Assembly: GCF_000023585.1 (NCBI RefSeq)
Contig: NC_012914.1
Span: 2,433,001 to 2,497,000, forward strand
Length of the DNA stretch: 64,000 nucleotides
Direction: 5' to 3'
Origin: Paenibacillus sp. JDR-2
GTDB taxonomy: Bacteria > Bacillota > Bacilli > Paenibacillales > Paenibacillaceae
The position numbers and the translations under genes were made by a program. The notes under the pieces were generated by a model that was given only the letters and a program-made list of their open reading frames with translations, was not told where the DNA came from and ran no database searches. Shown here piece by piece: positions 16,652-25,359 of this stretch (position 1 is its first letter; every line of letters starts with the position of its first letter).

Positions 16652-17560
16652 GTGGGGAAAAACCGCTTTATACGCGATTTTAAGCTAAATAAACTGCTTT
16701 ATCTGATGATGCTTCCCGTCATCGCGTATTACCTTATTTTTCATTATATTCCCATGTACGGGGCGTTAATTGCCTTCAAGGAATACTCTCCGATGAAAGG
16801 CATCCTGCACAGCGATTGGGTTGGCCTCAAGCACTTCCATGATTTCTTTGGCAGCTATTACTTTACAAGGATCCTTAAGAATACGCTTGTCATCAGCTTG
16901 TATTCGTTAATCTTCGAGTTCCCCGCACCGATTATATTGGCGCTGCTTATTAACGAGGTTCGCAACAAGACATTCAAACGGGTAGCCCAAACGATTACGT
17001 ATATGCCTTACTTCATCTCTCTCGTAGTCATTTGCGGGATCATTACGGACTTTACGAACGCTGACGGCATTATCAATAGATTGTTTATGCTGATTGGGTA
17101 TGACGGTCAAGCGATGCTGCAGAAGCCGGAGCTGTTCCGTCCGATTTACATTTTGTCGGAGATCTGGCAGCGGATCGGCTGGGAATCGATTATTTACATC
17201 GCGGCGCTGATGAGTATCGACCAGGAGCAGTACGAAGCGGCAAGAATAGACGGCGCAAGCCGGATAAAGCAGATATTCTTTATAACGCTTCCGGGCATCC
17301 TGCCGACGATTACGATCATGTTCATCCTCCGGATGGGCAATATGCTGAATGTTGGCTTTGAGAAAATTATTCTGTTGTACAATCCGGTTACTTACAATAC
17401 GGCGGATGTCATCTCGTCCTTCGTCTACCGGAAAGGTTTATTGGAATTTGGATGGAGCTACAGCTCGGCAGTCGGATTGTTCAACTCCGTAGTTAACCTT
17501 GCCTTGCTAGTAACCGCCAATTATATCAGCCGCAAGGTTAATAAAAGCAGCTTATGGTGA
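16652..17560 (+). CDS. LplB-like ABC transporter permease (CUT1, polysaccharide/oligosaccharide)
   Basis: About 302-residue permease of the LplB/YtcP-partner class. Starts with LLYLMMLPVIAYYLIFHYIPMYG, the characteristic first helix of this group, and has five further helices. EAA loop: EAARIDGASRIKQIFFITLPGI. Late conserved region NVGFEKIILLYNPVTYNTADVI is typical of LplB. Start set at GTG 16652, 8 bases after AAGGAG; a GTG at 16643 overlaps that ribosome site. Pairs with the permease at 17572. No ATPase gene in the cluster. Confidence 0.92.
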   Translation: MGKNRFIRDFKLNKLLYLMMLPVIAYYLIFHYIPMYGALIAFKEYSPMKGILHSDWVGLKHFHDFFGSYYFTRILKNTLVISLYSLIFEFPAPIILALLINEVRNKTFKRVAQTITYMPYFISLVVICGIITDFTNADGIINRLFMLIGYDGQAMLQKPELFRPIYILSEIWQRIGWESIIYIAALMSIDQEQYEAARIDGASRIKQIFFITLPGILPTITIMFILRMGNMLNVGFEKIILLYNPVTYNTADVISSFVYRKGLLEFGWSYSSAVGLFNSVVNLALLVTANYISRKVNKSSLW

Positions 17561-17571
17561 GGTGAGAAAGA

Positions 17572-18453
17572 GTGCAAATGAAGGCGACTTTATCCGAGAG
17601 AGTGTTCGATGTCGTTATATACGCCGTCCTGATCCTCCTCATCGTGTCGACGTTATATCCGCTGCTCTATGTTTTGTTCGCTTCCTTCAGCGACGCGGGG
17701 CAGCTTGTAGCTAATAAAGGCATCTTGTGGCATCCGCTTGGATTAAGCTTTGATGCGTATACGAGCGTGTTCAAAAATCCGGGCATTACGACCGGTTACA
17801 AAAATACGCTGTTTATTCTGGTATGCGGTACGGTTCTCAACCTGATTATGACCGCGCTGGGGGCGTATGTCTTATCCCGCAGGGATGTCATGTGGAACAA
17901 TTTGTTCATGGGCATGATTCTGTTAACGATGTTTTTCAGCGGCGGTCTGATTCCGCTCTATCTCGTTGTAAAAGGCGTAGGCCTCTTGAACACGTTGTGG
18001 GCAACGATTGTTCCGTTTGCGATCAGCACGTTTAACCTGATCATTATGCGTACCGCGTTTAAAGGGATTCCGGAGGCGCTTGAGGAATCGGCCAAAATCG
18101 ATGGAGCCAACCACTTTACGATTTTGTTCCGGATTATCATTCCTCTCTCGATGCCGGTTATCGCGGTTATGATTCTGTATTACGCGGTAGACAAATGGAA
18201 CGGCTGGTTCTACGCATCGATCTTTATCCGAAGCCGCGAGTTGTTTCCGCTGCAGCTGGTGCTGCGCGAAATTCTGATTGCGAACTCGACGGACAGCATG
18301 GCATCGGGCGCTTCGGCAGGTGATCGGTTCCAGATTGGCGAAACGATTAAATACGCGACCATTATGGTAGCTACGGTTCCGATTCTATGCGTCTATCCGT
18401 TTGTACAGCGCTTTTTCGTCAAAGGCGTTATGGTAGGCTCGGTTAAAGGCTGA
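17572..18453 (+). CDS. LplC-like ABC transporter permease (CUT1)
   Basis: 293-residue permease, six predicted membrane helices. First helix VVIYAVLILLIVSTLYPLLYVLFASFS matches LplC/YtcP subunits; MFFSGGLIPLYLVVKGVGLLNT is a family signature. EAA loop EESAKIDGANHFTILFRIIIPL. C-terminus FVQRFFVKGVMVGSVKG is the standard CUT1 end. GTG start at 17572 follows GAGGTGA by 6 bases. Forms the channel with the 16652 protein and is followed after 42 bases by the GH88 gene in the same operon. Confidence 0.92.
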   Translation: MQMKATLSERVFDVVIYAVLILLIVSTLYPLLYVLFASFSDAGQLVANKGILWHPLGLSFDAYTSVFKNPGITTGYKNTLFILVCGTVLNLIMTALGAYVLSRRDVMWNNLFMGMILLTMFFSGGLIPLYLVVKGVGLLNTLWATIVPFAISTFNLIIMRTAFKGIPEALEESAKIDGANHFTILFRIIIPLSMPVIAVMILYYAVDKWNGWFYASIFIRSRELFPLQLVLREILIANSTDSMASGASAGDRFQIGETIKYATIMVATVPILCVYPFVQRFFVKGVMVGSVKG

Positions 18454-18495
18454 TTTATTTCATAGTCCAAGAGAATAATCCGGGAGGCAGGGAAC

Positions 18496-19626
18496 ATGCA
18501 AGCAAGTTCGGCTCAAAGCAAGTTGGATCTTTCGCGCATCTGGAAGAATCTTGAAGAGAAGGTAGGCCGCATGATCGTTCAAATCGGGGAGAAATCCCCG
18601 CATGTAGCCAAAGCAGACGGCATTTACGATGATCAAAGAATCGACTGGTGGACTTCGGGCTTCTGGCCGGGTATCCTGTGGCTGATGAACGAAGCGACCG
18701 GCGACGAGAAATATAAGGCGGCAGCCTGGAATTGGGATGAGCGGCTGGAAGCGCAACTGCTTCAGCCCAACTCCTTCGACCATGACGTAGGCTTCCACTT
18801 CCTGCCGACGGCGGTTGCGAAATACCGGATCACCGGTGACAAAGACGCGCAGCGCCGCGGCTTGTTCGCCGCGAACTTTATGGCGGGACGCTTTAATCCG
18901 AACGGCCGGTTCCTCCGCGCCTGGAATGGCGACATGCATGGCTGGTCTATAATCGATACCTGCATGAATCTGTCGCTTTTATACTGGGCATCGGCCGAGA
19001 GCGGCGATTCGCGCTTTGCGCATATTGCCAGCGCGCACGCGGATACAGTGTTGAACTATTTTATCCGCGAGGACGGCTCGGTGAACCATATCGTCTGCTT
19101 CGATCCGGAGACGGGCGAATTCGATCAAGTGCGCGGCGGGCAAGGGGCAGCGCCTAATTCCGGCTGGAGCCGCGGCGCTTCCTGGGCTTTGTACGGAATG
19201 GCGAATACCTACCGTTATACCGGCAAAATCGAATATTTGCGCGCGGCTCAGCGCGTTGCTCATTATTTTATCGCGAATCTGCCGGAGGATCATGTTCCGC
19301 ATTGGGATTTCCGCGCGTCGGAGCAGATGGAGGAAGAGCCTCGCGATACGTCGGCCGGAGCGATTGCCGCTTCGGGACTGATCGAATTGGCAGCTCTGCT
19401 GACCGAGAAGGAAGGCCGTATCTACCGCGAAGCGGCAGAGCGGATTCTGGAGTCGCTTTCTTCGAATTACGGCACATGGTCCGAACCTTCGCATGAAGCG
19501 ATTCTGAAGCATGGCACCGGCCATAAACCGGCTGGGCAAAATGTGGACGTGTCTCTCATTTACGGAGATTATTTCTTCGTTGAGGCGATTGCGAAGCTGA
19601 ACGGCTGGAAGCAGCGCATGTTCTAA
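18496..19626 (+). CDS. GH88 unsaturated glucuronyl hydrolase
   Basis: 376-residue cytoplasmic (alpha/alpha)6-barrel hydrolase, no signal peptide. GH88 markers: DWWTSGFWPGILWLMNEATG, HDVGF with Asp97, GWSIIDTCMNLSLLYWAS with Asp154, WSRGASWALYGMANTYRYT, DTSAGAIAASGLIELA and the C-terminal SLIYGDYFFVEAIAKLNGW. The two Asp residues correspond to the catalytic/substrate pair of Bacillus GL1 UGL. The enzyme hydrates the 4,5-double bond of unsaturated uronic acids released by polysaccharide lyases, giving ketouronate plus sugar. In the same operon as an LplABC importer, it suggests intracellular processing of imported lyase products. GH105 is the nearest alternative. AGGCAGGG precedes the ATG. Confidence 0.9.
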   Translation: MQASSAQSKLDLSRIWKNLEEKVGRMIVQIGEKSPHVAKADGIYDDQRIDWWTSGFWPGILWLMNEATGDEKYKAAAWNWDERLEAQLLQPNSFDHDVGFHFLPTAVAKYRITGDKDAQRRGLFAANFMAGRFNPNGRFLRAWNGDMHGWSIIDTCMNLSLLYWASAESGDSRFAHIASAHADTVLNYFIREDGSVNHIVCFDPETGEFDQVRGGQGAAPNSGWSRGASWALYGMANTYRYTGKIEYLRAAQRVAHYFIANLPEDHVPHWDFRASEQMEEEPRDTSAGAIAASGLIELAALLTEKEGRIYREAAERILESLSSNYGTWSEPSHEAILKHGTGHKPAGQNVDVSLIYGDYFFVEAIAKLNGWKQRMF

Positions 19627-19640
19627 TACTGATTATCGCT

Positions 19641-19694
19641 AACCGCACAGATAGCCCGATTGGATTATTCCAACGGGCTATTTGTGCGGTTTTC
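19641..19694 (+). terminator. Intrinsic terminator after GH88 gene
   Basis: AACCGCACAGATAGCCCG pairs with CGGGCTATTTGTGCGGTT (one mismatch) around a loop near 19659-19674, with a short T tail. Confidence 0.85.
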
Positions 19695-19739
19695 GGGCTT
19701 CAGTAGAGCTATCGTCAATCGTTTTGCACATATTGCAAC

Positions 19740-19769
19740 TTCCTCTGGCGCCTTTTGTATGCGTATAAT
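19740..19769 (+). promoter_or_regulatory. Promoter of the membrane AraC regulator gene
   Basis: Perfect -10 TATAAT (19764-19769) with a weak -35 TTCCTC (19740-19745) at 18-bp spacing. The start codon lies about 68 bases downstream, so regulator and second binding protein have their own promoter after the 19641 terminator. Confidence 0.6.
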
Positions 19770-19836
19770 AGGGATCTAAAGCTGGCAAACAACATGAGCA
19801 ATCCTAACATTTACGCACAGGCGAGGAGATCTTGGT

Positions 19837-22200
19837 TTGAATATTCGATCCATATGGCAGAAACGGAAGAGCATTATCGTAACCTGGCTGATTTCCTATT
19901 GCGCGGTATTATTCGTACCGATACTAATCAGCTTAATCGTATATTCGCAATCGAGCGCGGCGCTTCGAAGCGAGATTCACCGTGCCAATGATTCGCTGCT
20001 CAAGCAGGTTGGCTATACTATCGATAATCAGGTGGACCAGATGAAGCGCCTGACCATGGAGCTGACCTGGAATGCAAGGCTTCAGACCTTGATGTATTCG
20101 AGCAGAACGGAAGCGGATGCGCAATTCGACGCTTATCAGCTCGTGAAGGAATTTCAAACCTATCAGACCTCTTATGCCTCGATAGATGAATTTTACGTCA
20201 CCTGGGAGCGGGAGCATGCGGTGCTGCGATCCGGCAATGTCCGCGATATGAAGACGGCCTTTGCCACTCTTCACGACACCGGCCGGATGAGTTATGAAGA
20301 TTGGCTGGCTGCCGTTGAGACCTCGGAGCATAACCAGTTTACGCTGCTGCCGCTTATGGATGCGGGGGCTACGCAGTCTTCTATCGCTTATATTACTCAT
20401 TTGCCTAAAGATCTGAACGGCAGGCAAGCCGGCACGGTAGTGGTCATGTCGGATTTAGCCAGATTCCAGAATGCCATCAAGAGCATCTCCGGCTTCAGCG
20501 GAGGGTACGTTCTTATTCTGAACCGGAATAACGAGGTGCTGCTGTCCAATCTGCCGAAGAAGCAGGGCGAAGAGGTAATCCTGCAGAAGGTGAGGAGCGG
20601 CGGTGAAGAAATGCCGACCTCGATGAAATCGGGAGATTCGGAAATCTTTTACCTGCAATCGTCCGTATCGGATCTGAAGTACGCGCTGGTGATCCCTAGC
20701 AGCATTTATTGGCAGAAGGCTGAATATGTCCGGAAGCTGACGCTGGTGAGCGTTCTGATCAGCGTTATGGGAGCAGGCGTGCTTACCTGGTTCTTTATGC
20801 GCCGCAACTATTCCCCGATTCAGAAGCTTGTAGAGTCGTTAACCGACAAAAATAACGAAGAAGAGCATACGGAATGGAATGAGCTGAATTTCATTCAGCG
20901 GGCGGTCAGCCGGACGAGAAGCGAGAAGGACAACATCGCCATGCAGCTCCAGATGCATCACAACGTGCTGCGGTCGAATATGCTCAGCAGGCTGCTGAAG
21001 GGGCGTCTGGATTCGCCAATTCCTTACGAGGAAGCCTTCAAGACGTACCGCATGGAGCAAATCTCGGACGATTACGCGGTTATTTTATTTGTTATCGAAA
21101 ATGATGAAAGCCTTTACGAGAAGCTGCCGGGCATTGATGACAATGAACGGAGAAGATTCCTTCAATTCATTATCAGCAATGTCGTGGAGGAGCTTGCGGG
21201 GCGTTACGATCATGCGGGCTACGTGGCGGAAATGGACGACATGATGGTCTGTCTCGTGAATTTGTCCTGCGGCAGCGGGGATGAAGAGCAATACAAGAAG
21301 GATCTGCATGAGATCGCGACGGAAGCGCAGCGCTTCCTGAAGCGTTACGATATGGATCTTACGGTGGCGATCAGCGGCAAGCACAGCGCCTTGCCGGGCA
21401 TTGCAGCCGCTTACAGCGAAGCGGTAGATGCGATGGAATACAAAATGGTGCTTGGCAAAAAAGGCATCATAGCCTATGACGATATCCGCAAGACGCCTTC
21501 CGATGCCGTTCAGTTCGGTTATTACTATCCGCTTCAGGCGGAGCAGCAATTGATTAATCTGATCAAGAGCGGCGATTTTGAACAGGCTTCCGCTTTTATG
21601 AATGAGATCACGGAACGCAACTTCAGGCAGCCGATGATGAATCTGACGCTCGCCAAATGCTTTATGTTTAATCTGGTCGGGACGATGGTGAAGGCCATTA
21701 ACGAGCTTGGCGACGGCAAGGGCAGCGTCCTGAACGATAATCCGAATTGGATGAACAGCATTATGGCTTGCGACACGGTTCAGGAGATGCGGCAGGAGCT
21801 TCATGCTTTGTTAAGGGATGTATGCGCTTTCGCATCTACAAGGCTCGAATCCAATATGACGCATGAGCGTGCCGAGTCCATCCGCGATTTGTCGGCCCGC
21901 GTGGCCGGATACATTGGGGAAAATTACGGCGATTCAAATATGAACGTCAATACGATAGGCGAGCATTTCGATTTGAAGGGCAGCTATTTATCCAAGCTGT
22001 TTAAGACGCAGACAGGTGAGGGGCTGCTGGACTATTTGCATAAATACCGGATTGCAGAGGCTAAGCGGCGGATGACGGAGCTTCAGGAATCCGTCAATGA
22101 GGTATCCAAGGCGGTTGGTTATAACGATGCCGCAACGTTTATCCGGGTATTCAAGAAGTACGAAGGCATAACACCTGGAAAATATAAGGAAATGAACTAG
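19837..22200 (+). CDS. Membrane-anchored AraC-family regulator (YtdP/RhgR-like)
   Basis: 787-residue one-component regulator. TM1 about 14-36, an extracytoplasmic sensor of about 250 residues, TM2 about 297-318, then a long cytoplasmic linker and a C-terminal AraC double helix-turn-helix (GEHFDLKGSYLSKLFKTQTGE and ATFIRVFKKYEGITPGKYKEM). Sensor and DNA-binding domain are in one chain, as in B. subtilis YtdP and YesS/RhgR, which control pectin and rhamnogalacturonan use. TTG start at 19837, 8 bases after GAGGAG. It probably senses extracellular oligosaccharide and activates cluster 2. The second binding lipoprotein follows after 12 bases. Confidence 0.92.
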   Translation: MNIRSIWQKRKSIIVTWLISYCAVLFVPILISLIVYSQSSAALRSEIHRANDSLLKQVGYTIDNQVDQMKRLTMELTWNARLQTLMYSSRTEADAQFDAYQLVKEFQTYQTSYASIDEFYVTWEREHAVLRSGNVRDMKTAFATLHDTGRMSYEDWLAAVETSEHNQFTLLPLMDAGATQSSIAYITHLPKDLNGRQAGTVVVMSDLARFQNAIKSISGFSGGYVLILNRNNEVLLSNLPKKQGEEVILQKVRSGGEEMPTSMKSGDSEIFYLQSSVSDLKYALVIPSSIYWQKAEYVRKLTLVSVLISVMGAGVLTWFFMRRNYSPIQKLVESLTDKNNEEEHTEWNELNFIQRAVSRTRSEKDNIAMQLQMHHNVLRSNMLSRLLKGRLDSPIPYEEAFKTYRMEQISDDYAVILFVIENDESLYEKLPGIDDNERRRFLQFIISNVVEELAGRYDHAGYVAEMDDMMVCLVNLSCGSGDEEQYKKDLHEIATEAQRFLKRYDMDLTVAISGKHSALPGIAAAYSEAVDAMEYKMVLGKKGIIAYDDIRKTPSDAVQFGYYYPLQAEQQLINLIKSGDFEQASAFMNEITERNFRQPMMNLTLAKCFMFNLVGTMVKAINELGDGKGSVLNDNPNWMNSIMACDTVQEMRQELHALLRDVCAFASTRLESNMTHERAESIRDLSARVAGYIGENYGDSNMNVNTIGEHFDLKGSYLSKLFKTQTGEGLLDYLHKYRIAEAKRRMTELQESVNEVSKAVGYNDAATFIRVFKKYEGITPGKYKEMN

Positions 22201-22212
22201 GGGGATATCAGA

Positions 22213-23823
22213 ATGAAGAACTTTCGCATAATTACCCTCCTCCTGATCATCGCCTTTTCGCTAAGCAGTCTTGCCGGCTGCAAGCAAACGGGCAATAACG
22301 GACAAAATGCAACGGCCGAGGAGAAGGAGGACAAGCAATCGCCGGCTTCAGGCGAGACATTGACTTATTGGGCGGAATTAAACGGCAATGCCGCAAGTGT
22401 CAAGCCGCGGTTTCAGGACGTCCCCTTTTTCCAGGAATGGCAGAAGCGTACGGGCGTGAATCTGAGGTTCATTCAGCCTCCCGCCAACCAGGCGAAGCAG
22501 GCTTTGAATGTTATGCTGGCATCGGGCGAGCTGCCGGATATGATCGAATATGAGTGGGCGACCTTCCCCGGCGGGCCGGAGAAAGCGATAAAAGACGGCT
22601 ATATCCTGAGGCTGAATGATCTGATTGATAAATACGCCCCGAATTTGAAGCGGTACTTAAGCGAGCATCCGGACATTGACAAGCAGATCAAGACGGCAGA
22701 CGGCAGCTATTACGTGTTCCCCTTCATTCAGGGGGATTCTCGCCTGCGGACATACCAGGGTCCGATTATCCGCAAGGACTGGCTGGAGGAGCTGGGCTTG
22801 TCGGTTCCGGTGACGATTGACGATTGGCATACGGTGCTGATGGCATTCAAGGAGAAAAAAGGCGTACAGGCGCCGCTTACGTTCCTTAGTACGCCTAGTC
22901 CACTGTTTGGCGTGGAAAATGGCGCTTTTGTCGGGGCATTTGGCGTGAAGAAAGGGTTCTACCTGAATGGCGGGCAGGTCAAGTTTGGTCCGATCGAGCC
23001 GGGATACAAGCAGTTCCTGGCCTTGTTTCACGAATGGTATGCGGAAGGGCTGATTGACCGCAACATTGCAACCGTGGATACAAGAACGATCGATTCCAGC
23101 ATGCTGAACGGAAGAAGCGGCGCGAGCATATGGAATGCTGGATCCGGGATCGGGACGTGGCTGCCGCTGGTGAAGGAGAAGGATCCTGGCGCAGAATTCG
23201 TAGCCGCGCCGTATCCGGTCCTTCATCAAGGGGATCGGCCGATGTTCGGACAAAGAGTGAATCCTTATATGAGCAGCGGCGGTGTCGCGATATCTACGAA
23301 AAGCAGCCATGCCGAAGAGGCGGTTCGGATGCTTGATTACGGCTATGGAGATGAGGGGCATTTGCTCTTCAACTTCGGATTAGAAGGCGTCAGCTATACG
23401 ATGCAAGGCGGTAATCCGACATATACGGATCTAATCCTCCATAACCCGGACAAGCTTGCTCCGTCCCAAGCGATTGCCATGTACAGCAGAGCGAGTTATT
23501 TTGGCCCGTTCGTTCAAGACGTAGCTTACATGGAGCAGTATTATATGCTTCCGGAGCAGAAGGAGGCGGTGAATATATGGGCGGATACCGACGCGGAGGA
23601 GTATATGCTGCCGCCGGTACAGAAGACCGAGAGGGAAAGCGCGGAGTTCTCCGCCATTATGCAGGATGCCACGACACTCGTGGATGAAATGTCCTTGCGC
23701 ATTATTCTGGGAATTGATCCTCTCGATTCGTTCGATGATTATGTCGCCCAGCTCAAAGCGCTGAATATTGACCGGGCGATCGCGATACAGAAGGCGGCGC
23801 TTGACCGCTATAATGCCAAATAG
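22213..23823 (+). CDS. Second LplA-like solute-binding lipoprotein of cluster 2 (paralogue of the 14949 protein)
   Basis: 536-residue lipoprotein, lipobox LAGC with Cys23. Long matches to the 14949 protein include DVPFFQEWQKRTGVNLRF, LNVMLASGELPDMIEYEW, GPIIRKDWLEELGLSVPVTI and RAIAIQKAALDRYNAK, so the two probably bind similar ligands. It is transcribed with the membrane regulator (12-base gap, promoter at 19740), separate from the transporter operon. That suggests a sensing partner for the regulator's extracellular domain or an alternative-affinity binding protein. The AGGGGGATATC ribosome site is just upstream. Confidence 0.9.
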   Translation: MKNFRIITLLLIIAFSLSSLAGCKQTGNNGQNATAEEKEDKQSPASGETLTYWAELNGNAASVKPRFQDVPFFQEWQKRTGVNLRFIQPPANQAKQALNVMLASGELPDMIEYEWATFPGGPEKAIKDGYILRLNDLIDKYAPNLKRYLSEHPDIDKQIKTADGSYYVFPFIQGDSRLRTYQGPIIRKDWLEELGLSVPVTIDDWHTVLMAFKEKKGVQAPLTFLSTPSPLFGVENGAFVGAFGVKKGFYLNGGQVKFGPIEPGYKQFLALFHEWYAEGLIDRNIATVDTRTIDSSMLNGRSGASIWNAGSGIGTWLPLVKEKDPGAEFVAAPYPVLHQGDRPMFGQRVNPYMSSGGVAISTKSSHAEEAVRMLDYGYGDEGHLLFNFGLEGVSYTMQGGNPTYTDLILHNPDKLAPSQAIAMYSRASYFGPFVQDVAYMEQYYMLPEQKEAVNIWADTDAEEYMLPPVQKTERESAEFSAIMQDATTLVDEMSLRIILGIDPLDSFDDYVAQLKALNIDRAIAIQKAALDRYNAK

Positions 23824-23915
23824 CCCGTTTGATAGAATGTGCACCATTCGAACAAGCAACCCTTATTTTTTCTGCATAAAATAGATAGATTACTTGCAGA
23901 AAGGGGTGACGAGAG

Positions 23916-24311
23916 ATGCAGTTAGTCATGGTGTGCTCGGTTAGCGGGATTATCGGCTCTGTGATTACGTTTGCATTCGGCGGATGGATGGAATCATTAA
24001 CTCTATTGGTAGTTGCCATGGGCATTGATTACGTGTCAGGCTTAACCGCATCAATTAAGGAAGGGAGAGGTTTGAACAGCTTCTTCGGTGCCTGGGGGCT
24101 GGCACGCAAAGGAATGATGCTGCTCGTCATTCTTCTTGCGCATCGGATTGATATTTTGCTTGAGCTGGATAATATAACCATGGGGGCAGCTATCTATTTC
24201 TATATAGCGAATGAGATCATTTCTATTATAGAAAACTACGGCCGGATTGGTCTTCCGCTTCCCGACCGCATACGCAAAATAATTGAAGTGCTGAAGGATA
24301 AAGAGAAGTAA
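23916..24311 (+). CDS. Phage holin family protein (toxin-secretion/lysis holin type)
   Basis: 131 residues with three to four hydrophobic segments (about 5-22, 25-43, 66-84, 88-105) and a charged C-terminus IIEVLKDKEK. The pattern IDYVSGLTASIKEGRGLNS...GLARKGMMLLVILLAHRID is characteristic of the phage_holin_4 (TcdE/UtxA/Cph1) family. Holins form membrane lesions that release lysins or toxins. Here no endolysin, portal, tail or integrase gene is nearby, so it is an orphan. AAGGGGTGA is a good ribosome site. Possible roles are protein release or a prophage remnant. Confidence 0.85.
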   Translation: MQLVMVCSVSGIIGSVITFAFGGWMESLTLLVVAMGIDYVSGLTASIKEGRGLNSFFGAWGLARKGMMLLVILLAHRIDILLELDNITMGAAIYFYIANEIISIIENYGRIGLPLPDRIRKIIEVLKDKEK

Positions 24312-24319
24312 CATTAGGG

Positions 24320-24349
24320 TTGCGTTGTACAAGTGGTGTTCGCTATAAT
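24320..24349 (+). promoter_or_regulatory. Sigma-A promoter
   Basis: TTGCGT (24320-24325), 18-bp spacer, TATAAT (24344-24349), 36 bases upstream of the ATG at 24386. Confidence 0.6.
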
Positions 24350-24385
24350 GAGAACAGGTGTTCGATTAATAGGGGGCGATAGCAA

Positions 24386-24781
24386 ATGGCTATCCGGTAC
24401 GCTGATGTACAGGTGCGCGAGCGCGAGGCTCCGGCCTATTCGGCAGAGGACGAAACAACGCTTGTGCAGCGCTATATCCTGCTTGGAATCGTGATGCTTG
24501 TATTGGATCATGATATAAGAGTAATGGGGACAGGCGCCATTAAGCTTCCGAGGCTGTATGAATCGCTGCTCCGCGGCATACAGGATCGGGTATTGCTGGA
24601 GCAGGCCGCGCTGCGCATGCAGTTCAGGAAGGCCGGCATCAAGCTGATGGAGGAGCGCAGGTTGAAGGATGGTCTGGAGACGATCTACATATGCCGCGGC
24701 AGCACAGAGCGCTGTTATCTGCCTTGGAGCTATTTGAAAGCAGAATCGGAGCAGGCAATTAAGCAATACTTTAAAAGTTAA
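24386..24781 (+). CDS. Hypothetical 131-residue protein
   Basis: Unrecognised protein. It contains a mostly helical middle (YILLGIVMLVLDHDIRVMG, then LYESLLRGIQDRVLLEQAALRMQFRKAGIKLMEERR) and a C-terminal YICRGSTERCYLPWSYLKAE segment with two Cys. There is no signal peptide; the hydrophobic stretch near 30-40 is too short to be sure of a membrane segment. A good promoter (24320) and GGGGGCGATAG upstream of ATG support expression. The size and position next to a holin resemble small phage late-regulator or structural proteins, but I see no motif to support that. Confidence 0.55.
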   Translation: MAIRYADVQVREREAPAYSAEDETTLVQRYILLGIVMLVLDHDIRVMGTGAIKLPRLYESLLRGIQDRVLLEQAALRMQFRKAGIKLMEERRLKDGLETIYICRGSTERCYLPWSYLKAESEQAIKQYFKS

Positions 24782-24925
24782 AGTCACAAAAAGTTCATTA
24801 TTTTGTCATATTCGGGAAAAAACTTTTCCTGATTCTGCAGTTTAATGTTGAGAACTTCGGACGATCTTATGTAATATAAGAATTAAACACTAAGACAATA
24901 AGATCGCAAAGGGGAGCACGTAGCA

Positions 24926-25315
24926 ATGCACAAATGGATCATGTTCGTACTATTATCAGCGGCATCTCTTCTCGGGGTATACTTGCTGACATTCGGCCTC
25001 CCAGCCAAACCGGTAGACGAATCTGCTTCACTTCCTGAAGGTACGGTACTCGTTAAAGTTGAAGCGAACAGCGACTTTACTTACGGTCAAGAGGAATACC
25101 ATGTGAAGGTTGGCGACAAAGTTATCCTTAAGCTGCAAAATAAAAGCGGTATCCATGGTTTGAAGATTGAAGATCTGAACGTTGATCTCGAAGGCGATAA
25201 TCTCGAGACAAACCTGGAATTTGACAAGCCAGGCGAATACGTAATGCATTGCTCCGTCCCATGCGGCGCAGGTCATGCGGATATGAAAGCAAAGCTTATT
25301 GTAGACGCGGCATAA
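24926..25315 (+). CDS. Membrane-anchored CuA-type cupredoxin (CoxB-like soluble domain)
   Basis: 129 residues. One N-terminal membrane anchor (WIMFVLLSAASLLGVYLLTF), then a cupredoxin beta-barrel facing outside. CuA ligands are all visible: His77 in KSGIHGL, then Cys109, Cys113, His117 and Met120 in CSVPCGAGHADM. The usual CSEXC Glu, which binds through its backbone, is replaced by Val. The domain resembles cytochrome oxidase subunit II without its second helix, and no other oxidase gene is present. Likely an electron-transfer or copper-handling protein on the outer face of the membrane. GGGGAGCACG precedes the ATG, and a terminator follows. Confidence 0.85.
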   Translation: MHKWIMFVLLSAASLLGVYLLTFGLPAKPVDESASLPEGTVLVKVEANSDFTYGQEEYHVKVGDKVILKLQNKSGIHGLKIEDLNVDLEGDNLETNLEFDKPGEYVMHCSVPCGAGHADMKAKLIVDAA

Positions 25316-25322
25316 TGATAAG

Positions 25323-25355
25323 GAAAGAGGAGCCTCAGGGCTCCTCTTTCGATTT
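25323..25355. terminator. Bidirectional terminator between cupredoxin and 25360 gene
   Basis: Perfect 12-bp arms GAAAGAGGAGCC (25323-25334) and GGCTCCTCTTTC (25339-25350) with a 4-nt TCAG loop; serves convergent genes. Confidence 0.8.
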
Positions 25356-25359
25356 GTAT

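Noticed and set aside
23916..24781. Prophage region
   Set aside because: Only the holin is phage-like; no integrase, structural, lysis or replication genes and no attachment repeats seen.
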